Below, one piece after another: positions 9,066 to 18,657 of a stretch of 64,000 nucleotides of DNA. The notes beneath the pieces were generated by a model. That model had not been told where the DNA came from, did not search any database, and was given only the letters and a program-made list of their open reading frames with translations. Position 1 is the stretch's first letter. Each line of letters starts with the position of its first letter. The position numbers and the translations under genes are program-made. Source of the DNA: CBDDBX01 sp965225955 (GTDB lineage: Bacteria > Acidobacteriota > Aminicenantia > UBA2199). The stretch lies in the NCBI GenBank assembly GCA_965225955.1, contig CBDDBX010000019.1:62001-126000 (forward strand), in the 5' to 3' direction.

Positions 9066-9893
9066 ATGGGACTGAAAATGTTTGATAAGTCTGCAGGTCA
9101 GGATAAAGAGTGCATAATTGAACCTGACTACTATGATATGCAGGAGAGAGTAGATGGGCTCTGTTATGTACCGGAAAAGGGGACAATGTGGTATCCACCG
9201 GTACAGGTCTCAGGAAATCAGCTGGGTAAGAAAGTTCTTGATACAGAAAATGTCAGGAAAGCTGTTTTACTTAATGAAAATCTGGAGCCTGACGATTATA
9301 CAGAGTATCTTACAAAATACTATAAAGATGGTCTGGAAAAATTTGGACAAAACTGGGAATATGCAGATATAGTAACTGTTCTTATTGGATTATCTGAAAT
9401 TATCAAGCCTCAGAGATATCTTGAAATAGGTGTAAGGAGAGGGCGAAGTGTCTGTGCAGTTGCTTCAGAAACTCCTGACTGTGATATCTATATGTTTGAT
9501 CGATGGAGTAAAAACTATGCAGGAATGGAGAATCCCGGACCGGAGTTTGTTGAAAGCGAACTTATTAAAACCGGTCATAATGGAAAGCGGGAGTTCAGGA
9601 ACGGAAATTCCCACACGACTCTTAAAGAGTTCTTCAGGGAAAATTCAGATATAAGTTTTGACCTGATGACTGTAGATGGGGATCACAGTTATGAAGGGGC
9701 AGCGGAAGATATGTGTGATGTACTACCTCACCTGAGAATTGGTGGTGCAGTGGTTTTTGACGATATCTCGCATCCCAAACACCTTTATCTATACGATTTA
9801 TGGAAAAAGATGATAGGAGATAATCCCCGCTTTACATCCTGGTGTTACAGAGATGTCGGTTACGGCGTTGGATTAGCAATAAGAAAATGGTAA
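9066..9893 (+). CDS. Class I SAM methyltransferase (methyltransferase-24/CmcI-like)
   Basis: This 275-residue protein has a C-terminal Rossmann methyltransferase domain with YLEIGVRRGRSVCA as the SAM-binding loop and LMTVDGDHSYEGAAEDM, typical of the methyltransferase-24/CmcI group. These usually need a divalent metal held by Asp/His residues such as those in DGDH. The N-terminal ~100 residues are not recognised. An AGAGGTGAAGAG ribosome site precedes the ATG. The end overlaps the start of the next gene by 7 bases. Confidence 0.82.
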   Translation: MGLKMFDKSAGQDKECIIEPDYYDMQERVDGLCYVPEKGTMWYPPVQVSGNQLGKKVLDTENVRKAVLLNENLEPDDYTEYLTKYYKDGLEKFGQNWEYADIVTVLIGLSEIIKPQRYLEIGVRRGRSVCAVASETPDCDIYMFDRWSKNYAGMENPGPEFVESELIKTGHNGKREFRNGNSHTTLKEFFRENSDISFDLMTVDGDHSYEGAAEDMCDVLPHLRIGGAVVFDDISHPKHLYLYDLWKKMIGDNPRFTSWCYRDVGYGVGLAIRKW

Positions 9894-10798
9894 ATAAAAC
9901 AGTTCTGATTACAGGAGTATCAGGCTTTATTGGCAGAAAACTGGCATCCACTTTATTGAAACGCAATTTTGACGTTATTGGCGTTGATGTATCAGATAGT
10001 AAGTTAGCCTCATTGAAGTTCTATAATATGGATCTTAAAAATGAATCTCTAAAAGGGCTGCTAATAGATTTTAAACCGGGATATATTGTTAATCTGGCTG
10101 GAAATGCTTCAGTTGGGATTTCTATAGACAAGCCAGAAATGGATTTTAACAATGGTCCTGTTATTTTTCATAATATAATAGAAAACGTAAGGTTATATTA
10201 CCCTTCAGCAAGAGTGTTACAGGTTTCCAGTGCAGCGGTTTATGGGCAGCCGGAAGAGTTACCTGTAAAAGAAGATGCAAAAAGATGTCCGTTATCTCCC
10301 TACGGTTATAATAAATATATCTGTGAACTTATAGCTGACAACTATCATAGGAATTACGGTATTAATGTATCAGTTGCAAGAATATTTTCTGCATATGGAG
10401 CTGGATTGAGAAAACAGATATTGTGGGATCTGTGTGGAAAGTGCCTGAAAGACAGTAAAGTGGTTCTTGGTGGTACAGGAGAGGAAACACGTGATTTTAT
10501 AAGCAATGAAGATATCTCCAGAGCTCTTATAGCAATTATGGAAAACAGTATCTTTAAAAATGATTGCTATAATGTTGGAAGTGGCAAATCAACAACAATA
10601 AAAGAACTGGCTCTTATGATTTTAGAGAGGTTTGGTATGGATGATAACAAGTTGGAGTTTAATCAGATATCAAGAGCAGGGGACCCGAAATTCTGGGAAG
10701 CAGATATAGAAAAACTGAAGGCTATAGGTTTCAGAGCTGAAAAGAATCTCCGGGATGGCGTATGTGAATATATTGAGTGGTTCAGAAACAATGCATAG
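9887..10798 (+). CDS. NAD-dependent epimerase/dehydratase (extended SDR)
   Basis: This 303-residue protein opens with VLITGVSGFIGRKL, the extended-SDR dinucleotide-binding motif. The catalytic triad region contains SSAAVYG and YGYNK (YxxxK). It resembles GDP-4-keto-6-deoxymannose reductases and related nucleotide-sugar epimerases, but the substrate is open. The frame is open from 9842, but I chose the ATG at 9887 because the protein then begins immediately before the glycine motif and overlaps the upstream stop by 7 bases (ATGGTAA), the pattern seen across this operon. Confidence 0.87.
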   Translation: MVNKTVLITGVSGFIGRKLASTLLKRNFDVIGVDVSDSKLASLKFYNMDLKNESLKGLLIDFKPGYIVNLAGNASVGISIDKPEMDFNNGPVIFHNIIENVRLYYPSARVLQVSSAAVYGQPEELPVKEDAKRCPLSPYGYNKYICELIADNYHRNYGINVSVARIFSAYGAGLRKQILWDLCGKCLKDSKVVLGGTGEETRDFISNEDISRALIAIMENSIFKNDCYNVGSGKSTTIKELALMILERFGMDDNKLEFNQISRAGDPKFWEADIEKLKAIGFRAEKNLRDGVCEYIEWFRNNA

Positions 10799-11969
10799 CA
10801 AACTCAAGAGAGTTCTGGTGCCTTTAACTGGTGGTGTTCACTGGATTGGGGGCATACAGTATACAAGGAATATTTTAAGAAGCCTTGAGTTGTTGAAAGC
10901 AAAGGAGAAACCTGAGATTATTGTAAGCATTAATTCAAGAAATACTGAATTGAATCTTGATGAAGAGTTTACCAGGTTCCCCGGTGTTCTGGTGGATGGT
11001 TATGGAAAACTGAGTCGGATTAAGAGTATAACTGCGGGGCTTTTTAATAAAATTACCGGGAAAGATCTTTTTAAGAAACAGCTACTATCTGATAGTTGTA
11101 CCGTAGCTTTTCCTGTAAAGAATCCGGAGATGCCGGGGAATTTTGAAAAAATCTTCTGGATTCCAGATTTTCAGTACAGGAAATACCCTGAATTCTTTCC
11201 TGTTGAGGATATTAAGAAAAGAGACAGAATATATGATAAGTTGCTTACCAAAGCCAACTGGCTGGTTTTAAGTAGTGAAGCAGTAAAAAAAGATTTTTAT
11301 AGATATTTTGGTGAATATAAAAATGTCAATGTAAGAGTTCTGAAGTTCTATTCATGGTTTAAAGATGAAGAGTACAACTTTAACCCTTTAGAAATTTGTA
11401 ATAAGTACAATATACCTGAAAGATATGTATATCTTCCCAACCAGTTTTTTGCCCATAAGAAGCACGATACGGTTTTTAAAGCTATAGGAGAACTGAAGAG
11501 ATCTGGAATGGATATTCATCTGGTTTGTACCGGTAGTGATTACGATTACAGAGGAGAGGGGTACTATAAAAACCTTCAGAAAATAATTGAAGATTACGAC
11601 CTGGATAAGAATATTCACCGTCTTGGGATAATTGATCGTGTAGATCAGATACAGATATACAGACAGGCAGCATTTGTAGTTCAACCTTCAAAATCAGAAG
11701 GCTGGAGTACCAGTGTTGAAGATGCAAGAACTCTTGGGAAGGATATTCTTATGAGTGATATCGAAACTCATAAAGAACAGGCTCCTGAATATGGAAGTTT
11801 TTTCAGACTTGAAGATGTAGATGATTGCGCAGATAAGATAAGAAAACTGTATTTATCTGCAAAAGGCTATGATCCGGCAAGAGAGCAGAATGCCCGGGAA
11901 AAAAGTCGTGAACTTTGCCGGGAGTATGCAAGAACCTTTGTAAAAATCATGGAAGAGGCAAACGGATAG
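10791..11969 (+). CDS. Glycosyltransferase, GT4-type GT-B fold
   Basis: This 392-residue protein has a GT-B C-terminal domain with YVYLPNQFFAHKKHDTVFKA, LGIIDRVDQI and an ExxxxxxxE-type donor site in SKSEGWSTSVEDA. It likely transfers a sugar from a nucleotide donor to the growing glycan on the cytoplasmic face. The frame is open from an ATG at 10755, but the ATG at 10791 overlaps the upstream stop by 8 bases as elsewhere in the operon, and it places the start just before the first beta-strand (KRVLVPLTGG). The earlier start cannot be excluded. Confidence 0.85.
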   Translation: MHSKLKRVLVPLTGGVHWIGGIQYTRNILRSLELLKAKEKPEIIVSINSRNTELNLDEEFTRFPGVLVDGYGKLSRIKSITAGLFNKITGKDLFKKQLLSDSCTVAFPVKNPEMPGNFEKIFWIPDFQYRKYPEFFPVEDIKKRDRIYDKLLTKANWLVLSSEAVKKDFYRYFGEYKNVNVRVLKFYSWFKDEEYNFNPLEICNKYNIPERYVYLPNQFFAHKKHDTVFKAIGELKRSGMDIHLVCTGSDYDYRGEGYYKNLQKIIEDYDLDKNIHRLGIIDRVDQIQIYRQAAFVVQPSKSEGWSTSVEDARTLGKDILMSDIETHKEQAPEYGSFFRLEDVDDCADKIRKLYLSAKGYDPAREQNAREKSRELCREYARTFVKIMEEANG

Positions 11970-11993
11970 TAAAATGTTGGTAGAGGGTAATTG

Positions 11994-14069
11994 ATGATAA
12001 ACAGAATATCAGATATCAGGTATATGGTTTCTATTTTTTTTATTGCTGCTGTACTTACAGTAGCTGGAAGTTATGGTAGTGCAAAACTGAATACAATCTA
12101 TCTTGATAAAAACTCATTTTATGGTGATACTTCATCATACTACTACATGCAGAATGCAGTTTATGCAGATGTAATGAAGAGTGGAAAGTTAAAAGCTCTG
12201 AAAAATGAGGTGAGAACCAACGGAAGAAACCCTCTCAAAATTATCCCGCTGATAATTCTGGCACCGGAACTGCTTACCTCTACAAACGGGCATCTCTACC
12301 CTGGAGCAGTTATGCTTTTCTGTATGCTGTTTATGCTAGGTTATACAGTATATAAAAGAACCGGATCTTTCCTATGGGCTCTTGTTTCTCTCTTCTCGTT
12401 CTTTCTTGCAGACAATTTTTTGCATCCGGTTAAAGGATTTGCTGCTAATTATCCCGATCTTCATGCGGCTTATATGGCTGGAGCTGCCATGTTTGCTCTG
12501 ATTAATTCAGATTACGGGAAAAAAAATAACTGGTACTGGTTATTCGGGATTTTTGCTGCCTTAACTGCTCTTTCGCGTTTTGTTGCTGCAGGGTATCTGT
12601 TCTTTATCTGTGCTCCGGTTCTTGTATGGTTTCTGGTAGTCAGGTTCAGGGACGATAGATCTGTGAAGAACCTTCTTATAAGTATTCTTAAAGCAGGTTT
12701 ACCTATAATATTGATTGCGGGTTACTACTTTTACGAATTTACCTACCAGAATCTCAGGTTCTATTCTGTTGCAGGTTATGCTCTCAATAATGAATTGATC
12801 CGGGTTTTAAAAGATTTTGTAAGGTTGTATAAACTGTATATGGGAACCACAGGATACGGAGTACTTGCAATATTCTGTACATTTTACAGTTTCCTCTTCT
12901 GGAAAGAACGTGCCAATTTAAAATCTTTAGTAGTTACAATCTGGCTTGCAATATCCCAGCTGATTTTTATCATATTCATTCTGAAGGTAGGTGATGACTG
13001 GTTGACGTTTCTATATGCTTTACCAGGATTTCTGCTTCTGATGCTGGCTCCTTTTGAACTAAAAAAAAGTGAAGAGCTGAACAGAAGGATTATAGACAAT
13101 AAATTGTTCGGAATAGTAATTATTCTGGTAGTCACATGGATCGGGGTTCAGCACTATTCAAGTGTGAAACGTCAGATTATTTATCCAGCACCTGATGCCA
13201 TTGCTGAACTTGATTTTCAGAGAAAGATAACCAGAGTTCTTCTGGGGAAAAGTAACAGATATTTCAAATCAGACGACTATAAAAGAGTCCCTGTATTTGA
13301 TACTTTCTTCTATGAATATGGACGAAGTGTTGTAAATGAGTCCTTTATGAGGCATAAAAAAGTGATCCAATGGACTTCTCTCTATTCTGTTCATCCTGGA
13401 GGATGGAAAGTTGCCTATCCCGGGAAAACAAAAGAAGAGATTTCAAAAGAGATCTATGAAAGAGTTAAGAAAGAGCTTGATTTTGTTTTTATAATTTCAA
13501 ATCCCGGAAATCCGAAAGCATCAGGTATTTTTAATAATGATATATCTATGACTGTAGTTAAGGATACATTCAGGAAGCTTTCAGAAGATACTCAACTCTG
13601 GAAGCATGAAGCTCTGAATGGATCTGTAAAGGGACTAAAAGGTCCATGGGGAGAGTTTCATCTTTTCAGAAACATGAAAAGAACCGGAGGAATAGATAAT
13701 TCCCGATTAATGGAATATGCATACAGAATCACTTCTGAAACAGAATTGAGTGAAGTTCAGAAAGGAAATAAGTTCAGAATAGATTTGAAGCTTCTTAATA
13801 CAAGCAGTGTTAACTGGCTCCCTTCTTCAATGAGTGGAATACACGGTTTTTACTACTGGCTTGATAGTAGTGGCAATAAATCTGACTTGAAAGGATTCAG
13901 ATTTGAAAAAGAGATTAAAGCCGGGGAATCCTGTGAATTTGTGATTGATATGGATGCTCCTGAAGTGAAAGGAGAGTATGAGCTTGTTTTTTCCATGGTT
14001 CATGAAGATCATGCTTTTTTTGATAATCACGGTAATAAGCCTTACAGGCAGAAAATAAAGATAAAATAA
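11994..14069 (+). CDS. Polytopic membrane protein, GT-C-like, with C-terminal beta-sandwich
   Basis: This 691-residue protein has about ten hydrophobic segments between residues 10 and 385, with a large loop after the first one, as in GT-C glycosyltransferases that use lipid-linked sugars outside the inner membrane. A soluble C-terminal part follows. Its last ~130 residues (LLNTSSVNWL, YYWLDSSGN, KAGESCEF, KGEYELVFSMVHE) resemble a beta-sandwich domain common on polysaccharide proteins. A TTG at 11991 is also in frame; I chose the ATG at 11994, which follows GAGGG at good spacing. The function is inferred from topology only. Confidence 0.7.
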   Translation: MINRISDIRYMVSIFFIAAVLTVAGSYGSAKLNTIYLDKNSFYGDTSSYYYMQNAVYADVMKSGKLKALKNEVRTNGRNPLKIIPLIILAPELLTSTNGHLYPGAVMLFCMLFMLGYTVYKRTGSFLWALVSLFSFFLADNFLHPVKGFAANYPDLHAAYMAGAAMFALINSDYGKKNNWYWLFGIFAALTALSRFVAAGYLFFICAPVLVWFLVVRFRDDRSVKNLLISILKAGLPIILIAGYYFYEFTYQNLRFYSVAGYALNNELIRVLKDFVRLYKLYMGTTGYGVLAIFCTFYSFLFWKERANLKSLVVTIWLAISQLIFIIFILKVGDDWLTFLYALPGFLLLMLAPFELKKSEELNRRIIDNKLFGIVIILVVTWIGVQHYSSVKRQIIYPAPDAIAELDFQRKITRVLLGKSNRYFKSDDYKRVPVFDTFFYEYGRSVVNESFMRHKKVIQWTSLYSVHPGGWKVAYPGKTKEEISKEIYERVKKELDFVFIISNPGNPKASGIFNNDISMTVVKDTFRKLSEDTQLWKHEALNGSVKGLKGPWGEFHLFRNMKRTGGIDNSRLMEYAYRITSETELSEVQKGNKFRIDLKLLNTSSVNWLPSSMSGIHGFYYWLDSSGNKSDLKGFRFEKEIKAGESCEFVIDMDAPEVKGEYELVFSMVHEDHAFFDNHGNKPYRQKIKIK

Positions 14070-14082
14070 AGAGAGGTGGAAA

Positions 14083-15087
14083 ATGATTAACATTGGTGTA
14101 TTTGGCTACGGATACTGGGGACCAAATCTGGTTAGAAACTTCTTCAGTACAGAGGGGTGTACTGTTAAAGCTGTTGTAGACAGTAGTGAAGACAGACTGA
14201 AAAAAGCGCAGTCTCAATATCCCTCTCTTGCTGTTTCAACCGAAGCTTCACTGATTTTTGATAATAACGAAATCGATGCAGTGGTAATTGCTCTTCCTGT
14301 ATTCTGTCATTTTGAGTATGCAAAGAAGGCTCTTGAAAAAGGTAAACATGTGCTTCTTGAGAAACCAATGACAAGTTCAAAAAATGAAGCTCTTGAGCTT
14401 ATTGAGCTTGCTCACAAGAAAGGAAAACTACTCATGGTAGATCATACTTTCCTTTATACCGGAGCTGTCGGGAAAATTAAAGATCTGGTGGATAATGATG
14501 AACTTGGGGATATACAGTATTTTGATTCTGTAAGAATAAACCTGGGACTTTTCCAGAGTGACATAAATGTAATATGGGATCTGGCTCCTCACGATATCTC
14601 CATTCTTCAGCATATTATTGATGAAAAACCTGTGAGCGTCGTTGCAACAGGAGCTTCTCATACTAATAACGGTATAGAGAATATAGCTTACCTTACTCTT
14701 AAGTATAAATCCGGCAGGATAGCTCATTTTACCTCTTCCTGGACTTCACCGGTAAAAGTAAGACAGATCCTTATTGGTGGTACAAAGAAGATGATTGTTT
14801 TTAATGATCTTGAACCTACTGAAAAGATAAAGCTTTACGATACCGGCTATGAAGTTAAATCCAAAGAGGATGAGAGAAAAATGCTGGTAGATTACAGAGT
14901 TGGGGATGTATATATACCAAAAGTAGAACATAAAGAAGCTCTGAAAGGCCTTGCTGAGGATTTTGTAAGAGCTGTAACTACTGGTGAATCTCCAATATCT
15001 GATTATCGAAGTGGTCTTGAGGTTGTGGAAATTCTTGAAGCAGCGGATAAGTCTCTGAGAGATGGAAGCCGCGAGGTTATGTTATGA
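14083..15087 (+). CDS. Gfo/Idh/MocA-family oxidoreductase
   Basis: This 334-residue protein begins with INIGVFGYGYWGPNLVRNF, the dinucleotide-binding motif of this family. It also contains HVLLEKPMT with the family's catalytic-region Lys, and APHDIS near the active-site His. It is followed without a gap by a hexapeptide acetyltransferase and a DegT aminotransferase. This trio is the standard set for making a 3-acetamido-3-deoxy sugar: oxidise C3, transaminate, acetylate (WbpB/E/D or WlbA/C/B type). A strong GAGAGGTGG ribosome site precedes the ATG. Confidence 0.9.
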   Translation: MINIGVFGYGYWGPNLVRNFFSTEGCTVKAVVDSSEDRLKKAQSQYPSLAVSTEASLIFDNNEIDAVVIALPVFCHFEYAKKALEKGKHVLLEKPMTSSKNEALELIELAHKKGKLLMVDHTFLYTGAVGKIKDLVDNDELGDIQYFDSVRINLGLFQSDINVIWDLAPHDISILQHIIDEKPVSVVATGASHTNNGIENIAYLTLKYKSGRIAHFTSSWTSPVKVRQILIGGTKKMIVFNDLEPTEKIKLYDTGYEVKSKEDERKMLVDYRVGDVYIPKVEHKEALKGLAEDFVRAVTTGESPISDYRSGLEVVEILEAADKSLRDGSREVML

Positions 15088-15593
15088 AGCTGATTAATGT
15101 TGAGTCTGATCGCCAGTGTCTTAAAAATGTAAAAACCGGCGAAAATGTCAGATTCTTCAACTTTGTAAATGCTTACGGTTGTGAAGTGGATGATAATACG
15201 AAAGTTGGAGCTTTTGTTGAGATTCAGAAGAATGCATTTATAGGGAAAAACTGCAAAATTTCCAGTCACACCTTTATTTGTGAAGGTGTGCACATTGGTG
15301 ATAATGTTTTTGTTGGTCACAATGTCTCATTTATAAATGATAAGTATCCAAGAGCTGCAAATGAAGATGGCTCTATGCAGACAGAAGAGGATTGGGCTGT
15401 AGTGGAGACTCATGTAGGTGATAATGCCTCCATAGGAACCAGTTCAACCATTTTGTGTGATGTGAAAATTGGAAGATCCGCTATTGTAGGAGCAGGAGCT
15501 GTTGTTACCAGAGATGTACCTGACTATGCAATTGTTGCAGGAAACCCGGCTGTAATAATCGGTGATGTAAGAGAGAAGAAGGAGAGTAAGTAA
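15084..15593 (+). CDS. Nucleotide-sugar N-acetyltransferase, left-handed beta-helix (WlbB/WbpD-like)
   Basis: This 169-residue protein is made of hexapeptide repeats (VDDNTKVGAFVEIQKNAFIG, IGDNVFVGHNVSFIND, VGAGAVVTRDVPDYAIVAG). NDKYPRA is typical of the WxcM/WlbB/QdtC branch that N-acetylates 3-amino sugars. It overlaps the oxidoreductase gene by 4 bases and the aminotransferase gene by 1 base, which supports a shared pathway. Confidence 0.9.
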   Translation: MKLINVESDRQCLKNVKTGENVRFFNFVNAYGCEVDDNTKVGAFVEIQKNAFIGKNCKISSHTFICEGVHIGDNVFVGHNVSFINDKYPRAANEDGSMQTEEDWAVVETHVGDNASIGTSSTILCDVKIGRSAIVGAGAVVTRDVPDYAIVAGNPAVIIGDVREKKESK

Positions 15594-16696
15594 TGGATAA
15601 ACTTTTTTTTATGAACCTTACCAGACAGTATGATGAGATTAAAGAAGAAGTAGGACAGGCTTTTAAAGATGTCTGTGAAGTAACTGCTTTTGCAGGTGGT
15701 CCTTTTGTTGAGAAGTTTGAGAAGAATTTTGCTGAGTTTTGCCACGGTTCATATTCAGTATGTGTAAATAGCGGGACATCTGCTCTTCACATGGCTGCAA
15801 TGGCTCTTGGACTTAAAGAAGGGGATGAAGTAATTATTCCTGCAAATACCTTTATTGCAACTGCATGGGCTCCGGTTTATGTAAAAGCTACTCCGGTTTT
15901 TGTAGATTGTGATCCTGAAACCTGGAATATTGATCCTTCACTGATTGAAGCAAAAATTACTGAAAAAACCAGAGCTATAATTGGTGTACATCTGTATGGC
16001 CAGCCTTTTGATGTGGATGCAGTGAGGAAAATAGCAGAAAAGCACAATCTGCTGCTTATTGAAGATTGCGCGCAGGCTCATGGCGCCAGATATAAAGATC
16101 AGACTGTAGGTGCTCTGACAGAAATGGGTACTTTCAGTTTCTATCCTGGTAAGAATCTCGGTGCTTTTGGTGAAGGTGGAGCTGTAGTTACAAATAGTGA
16201 AGAGTATTCAGCTAAAATAAAGAAACTGAGAGATCATGGCTCAGACAGAAAATACTACCACGATACCGTAGGTTTTAATATGAGAATGGACGGTGTTCAG
16301 GGAAGTATACTTAATGCCAAACTATCACATCTTGATAAGTGGAATAAAAGAAGGAAAGAGATTGCCGACATGTATAAAAGAGGCATAGTTAACCCTCTGA
16401 TAAAGATGCAGAAAACTCCTGAGTGGGCTGATTCTGTTTATCATCTCTTTGTAGTTACCACAGAGAACAGAGATGCTCTTGCCGAACATATGAAGGCTTC
16501 CGGTATCTTCCCGGGTATGCACTATCCTGTACCCTGCCATCTGCAGAAAGCTTTTGAGGATCTTGGGTACAGTAAAGGTGATATGCCTGCTTCAGAATAT
16601 CTTGCTGATCATTGCCTCTCTCTGCCAATGTTCCCTGAACTTACAGATGAAGAGGTTAACAAGGTTATTGAACTTGTAAACAGCTACGGTAAATGA
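15593..16696 (+). CDS. DegT/DnrJ/EryC1-family PLP aminotransferase
   Basis: This 367-residue protein is full length for a nucleotide-sugar aminotransferase. It has SGTSALHMA (phosphate-binding loop), IEDCAQAHGA (the Asp that contacts the PLP pyridine nitrogen) and SFYPGKNLGAFGEGG, whose Lys forms the Schiff base. It would transaminate the keto sugar made by the upstream oxidoreductase. It overlaps the neighbours on both sides. Confidence 0.92.
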   Translation: MDKLFFMNLTRQYDEIKEEVGQAFKDVCEVTAFAGGPFVEKFEKNFAEFCHGSYSVCVNSGTSALHMAAMALGLKEGDEVIIPANTFIATAWAPVYVKATPVFVDCDPETWNIDPSLIEAKITEKTRAIIGVHLYGQPFDVDAVRKIAEKHNLLLIEDCAQAHGARYKDQTVGALTEMGTFSFYPGKNLGAFGEGGAVVTNSEEYSAKIKKLRDHGSDRKYYHDTVGFNMRMDGVQGSILNAKLSHLDKWNKRRKEIADMYKRGIVNPLIKMQKTPEWADSVYHLFVVTTENRDALAEHMKASGIFPGMHYPVPCHLQKAFEDLGYSKGDMPASEYLADHCLSLPMFPELTDEEVNKVIELVNSYGK

Positions 16697-17736
16697 GACA
16701 ACACAGTTTCAATATAAACGAGATCAGTTCTGTTATTTCAGAACTGAATCTCGATTTAACAGGTAAAACTGTGCTTACTGAAGCAGCTACCGGTTCTTAT
16801 GCAGTAACAGCTATTATTGCTGCTCTTAGTGGGGCCAGAGTGTATGCTTATGCAAAGAGCAGCAGATACGGATCTGTTACAGATGTTTTTCACAATATGG
16901 AGCTTATTGCTGATGGACTGGGAGCTGAAGGTATCAAACTTATCGATAAGCTTACACCGGAAGTAATCGGTGAAGCCGATATTATAACTAATTCCGGGCA
17001 TCTGAGACCCCTGGACAGAGACAAACTGAAATATCTTAAATCCAGTGCTGTAATTCCTGTAATGTATGAAAAGTGGGAATTGAGAGACACCGATATTGAT
17101 ATTGAGTACTGCAGAAAAAATGGTGTCAGAGTTGCAGGTACTAACGAAAGACATTCATGTATCGGGGTTTTTGATTATCTGGGGGATATGGTTATAAAGC
17201 AGATTCTTGACGCAGGATTATGTCTTGCGGGAAGACGATTTGTTCTGATATCAAATAATGATTTTGGCCCTTATCTTGCAGAGGCACTTGTAAAACTGAC
17301 TGATAAGGTAGGAGTTGTTACCACAGCTGATAGCAGAGCAGATTATTGTGATGGTGTAGTGCATGTAGGTGAATTCCCTGATATAGAATACCGTGAGGAT
17401 TTTTTTGATGCAGATGCTGTTATTTTTACAGCTGCTCCATTTAAAAATATATGGATTGGTGAAAATTGTCCGATAACACCTGAAAAGATCTCTTCATGTT
17501 TCAGAAATCCCTATATTCTGAGATATGCAGGTGATATATCTGAAGATGATCTTAAAAAACACGAAATTTCATTCTATCCATTGACTGTACAAAGTGGCCA
17601 TATGGGGATCATCCCGTCAGATGTAGGCTGGGCACCTGTAATAAGACTTCAGGCCGGAGGACTTAAAGCAGGTGAACTGATGCTTAAGGAAGAGAATTTT
17701 TTCAAAGGTGAATTACTGGCAGATATGGTGAACTAG
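16693..17736 (+). CDS. Unrecognised Rossmann-like protein between aminotransferase and formyltransferase
   Basis: This 347-residue protein is not one I recognise. It appears to contain two alpha/beta units: an N-terminal one with GKTVLTEAATGSYAVTAII and a second near residue 180 with GRRFVLISNNDFGPYLAEAL. The general plan recalls NAD-binding dehydrogenases such as the D-2-hydroxyacid or SAH-hydrolase groups, but the glycine loop is not classical. There is no signal peptide or membrane segment. It overlaps the aminotransferase gene by 4 bases and abuts the formyltransferase start, so a role in the same amino-sugar branch is likely. No function is claimed. Confidence 0.75.
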   Translation: MRQHSFNINEISSVISELNLDLTGKTVLTEAATGSYAVTAIIAALSGARVYAYAKSSRYGSVTDVFHNMELIADGLGAEGIKLIDKLTPEVIGEADIITNSGHLRPLDRDKLKYLKSSAVIPVMYEKWELRDTDIDIEYCRKNGVRVAGTNERHSCIGVFDYLGDMVIKQILDAGLCLAGRRFVLISNNDFGPYLAEALVKLTDKVGVVTTADSRADYCDGVVHVGEFPDIEYREDFFDADAVIFTAAPFKNIWIGENCPITPEKISSCFRNPYILRYAGDISEDDLKKHEISFYPLTVQSGHMGIIPSDVGWAPVIRLQAGGLKAGELMLKEENFFKGELLADMVN

Positions 17737-18657
17737 ATGATAGCTATAGGAAGATCTGCTCTTATGTACAGAACACTTCAGTACTTTTATGAAAAAGGCT
17801 GTAGTATTGAAGCAGTAATAACAGACAGAGCATATAAAGAGTATGATGTAAAAACAGATGATTTCAGAGAGCTGGCAGAAAGAAACGGATCAGCTTTTTA
17901 CACTACTTCAGATTTAAGTGATCCGGTAATATCAGAATTTCTTAAGAACAAGAAATCGGATATTGCAATCAGTGTAAACTGGAAATATGTTATTCCTTCA
18001 GATATTCTGTATGCATTCAGTAAAGGAATTCTCAATCTTCATCTTGGTAATCTCCCGGACTACAAAGGCAATGCAACGCCAAACTGGGCTATTCTGAATG
18101 GAGAACCTTACATATGCCTTAATGTTCATAAGATGACTGAAGATCTTGATTCCGGTGATATTGTTGCCAGAGAAAAAATAGATCTTTCTGATTCCGTCTA
18201 TGTGGGGGATGTGCTTAAAAGATCAGAAGCTCTGGCACCTTCACTGTTTTACTCAGCTGTGGAAAGAGTGAAAGAGAAACCTGACTATGTGCTGGCTGAA
18301 AACTCTAAATATGGTAGCAGATGTTATCCCAGATCAGAGGAAGATCATCAGATTAACTGGAATAATTCAGTGGAGAATATTTCACGGTTAATAAGAGCTT
18401 CGTCAAAACCCTATTCAGGTGCCTACAGCTATCTTAAGGGAGCTAAAATAAGATTCTGGAAAGTGGATGCTGTAGATGAATATTTTGAATATAATGCTGT
18501 TCCCGGTCAGTTGCTGAAGTACAGAACTGATGCAATTTTCGTCGCATGTGGAGATGGAGTTCTTAAAGTAACAGATTACTCTGCAGATGAAGAGGGAGAA
18601 GTTGATAACGAACAGTTCAGAAGAGTAAGATCGAGGTTCAGATACAGATATGAGTAG
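17737..18657 (+). CDS. Formyltransferase-family protein, probable amino-sugar N-formyltransferase
   Basis: This 306-residue protein has the formyltransferase core: NLHLGNLPDYKG with the catalytic His and HKMTEDLDSGDIV with the catalytic Asp. A C-terminal domain resembling that of methionyl-tRNA formyltransferase follows. Family members near sugar aminotransferases use N10-formyl-tetrahydrofolate to formylate dTDP- or GDP-amino sugars. Its position just after a DegT aminotransferase favours that role over tRNA formylation. The ATG follows the upstream TAG directly. Confidence 0.85.
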   Translation: MIAIGRSALMYRTLQYFYEKGCSIEAVITDRAYKEYDVKTDDFRELAERNGSAFYTTSDLSDPVISEFLKNKKSDIAISVNWKYVIPSDILYAFSKGILNLHLGNLPDYKGNATPNWAILNGEPYICLNVHKMTEDLDSGDIVAREKIDLSDSVYVGDVLKRSEALAPSLFYSAVERVKEKPDYVLAENSKYGSRCYPRSEEDHQINWNNSVENISRLIRASSKPYSGAYSYLKGAKIRFWKVDAVDEYFEYNAVPGQLLKYRTDAIFVACGDGVLKVTDYSADEEGEVDNEQFRRVRSRFRYRYE

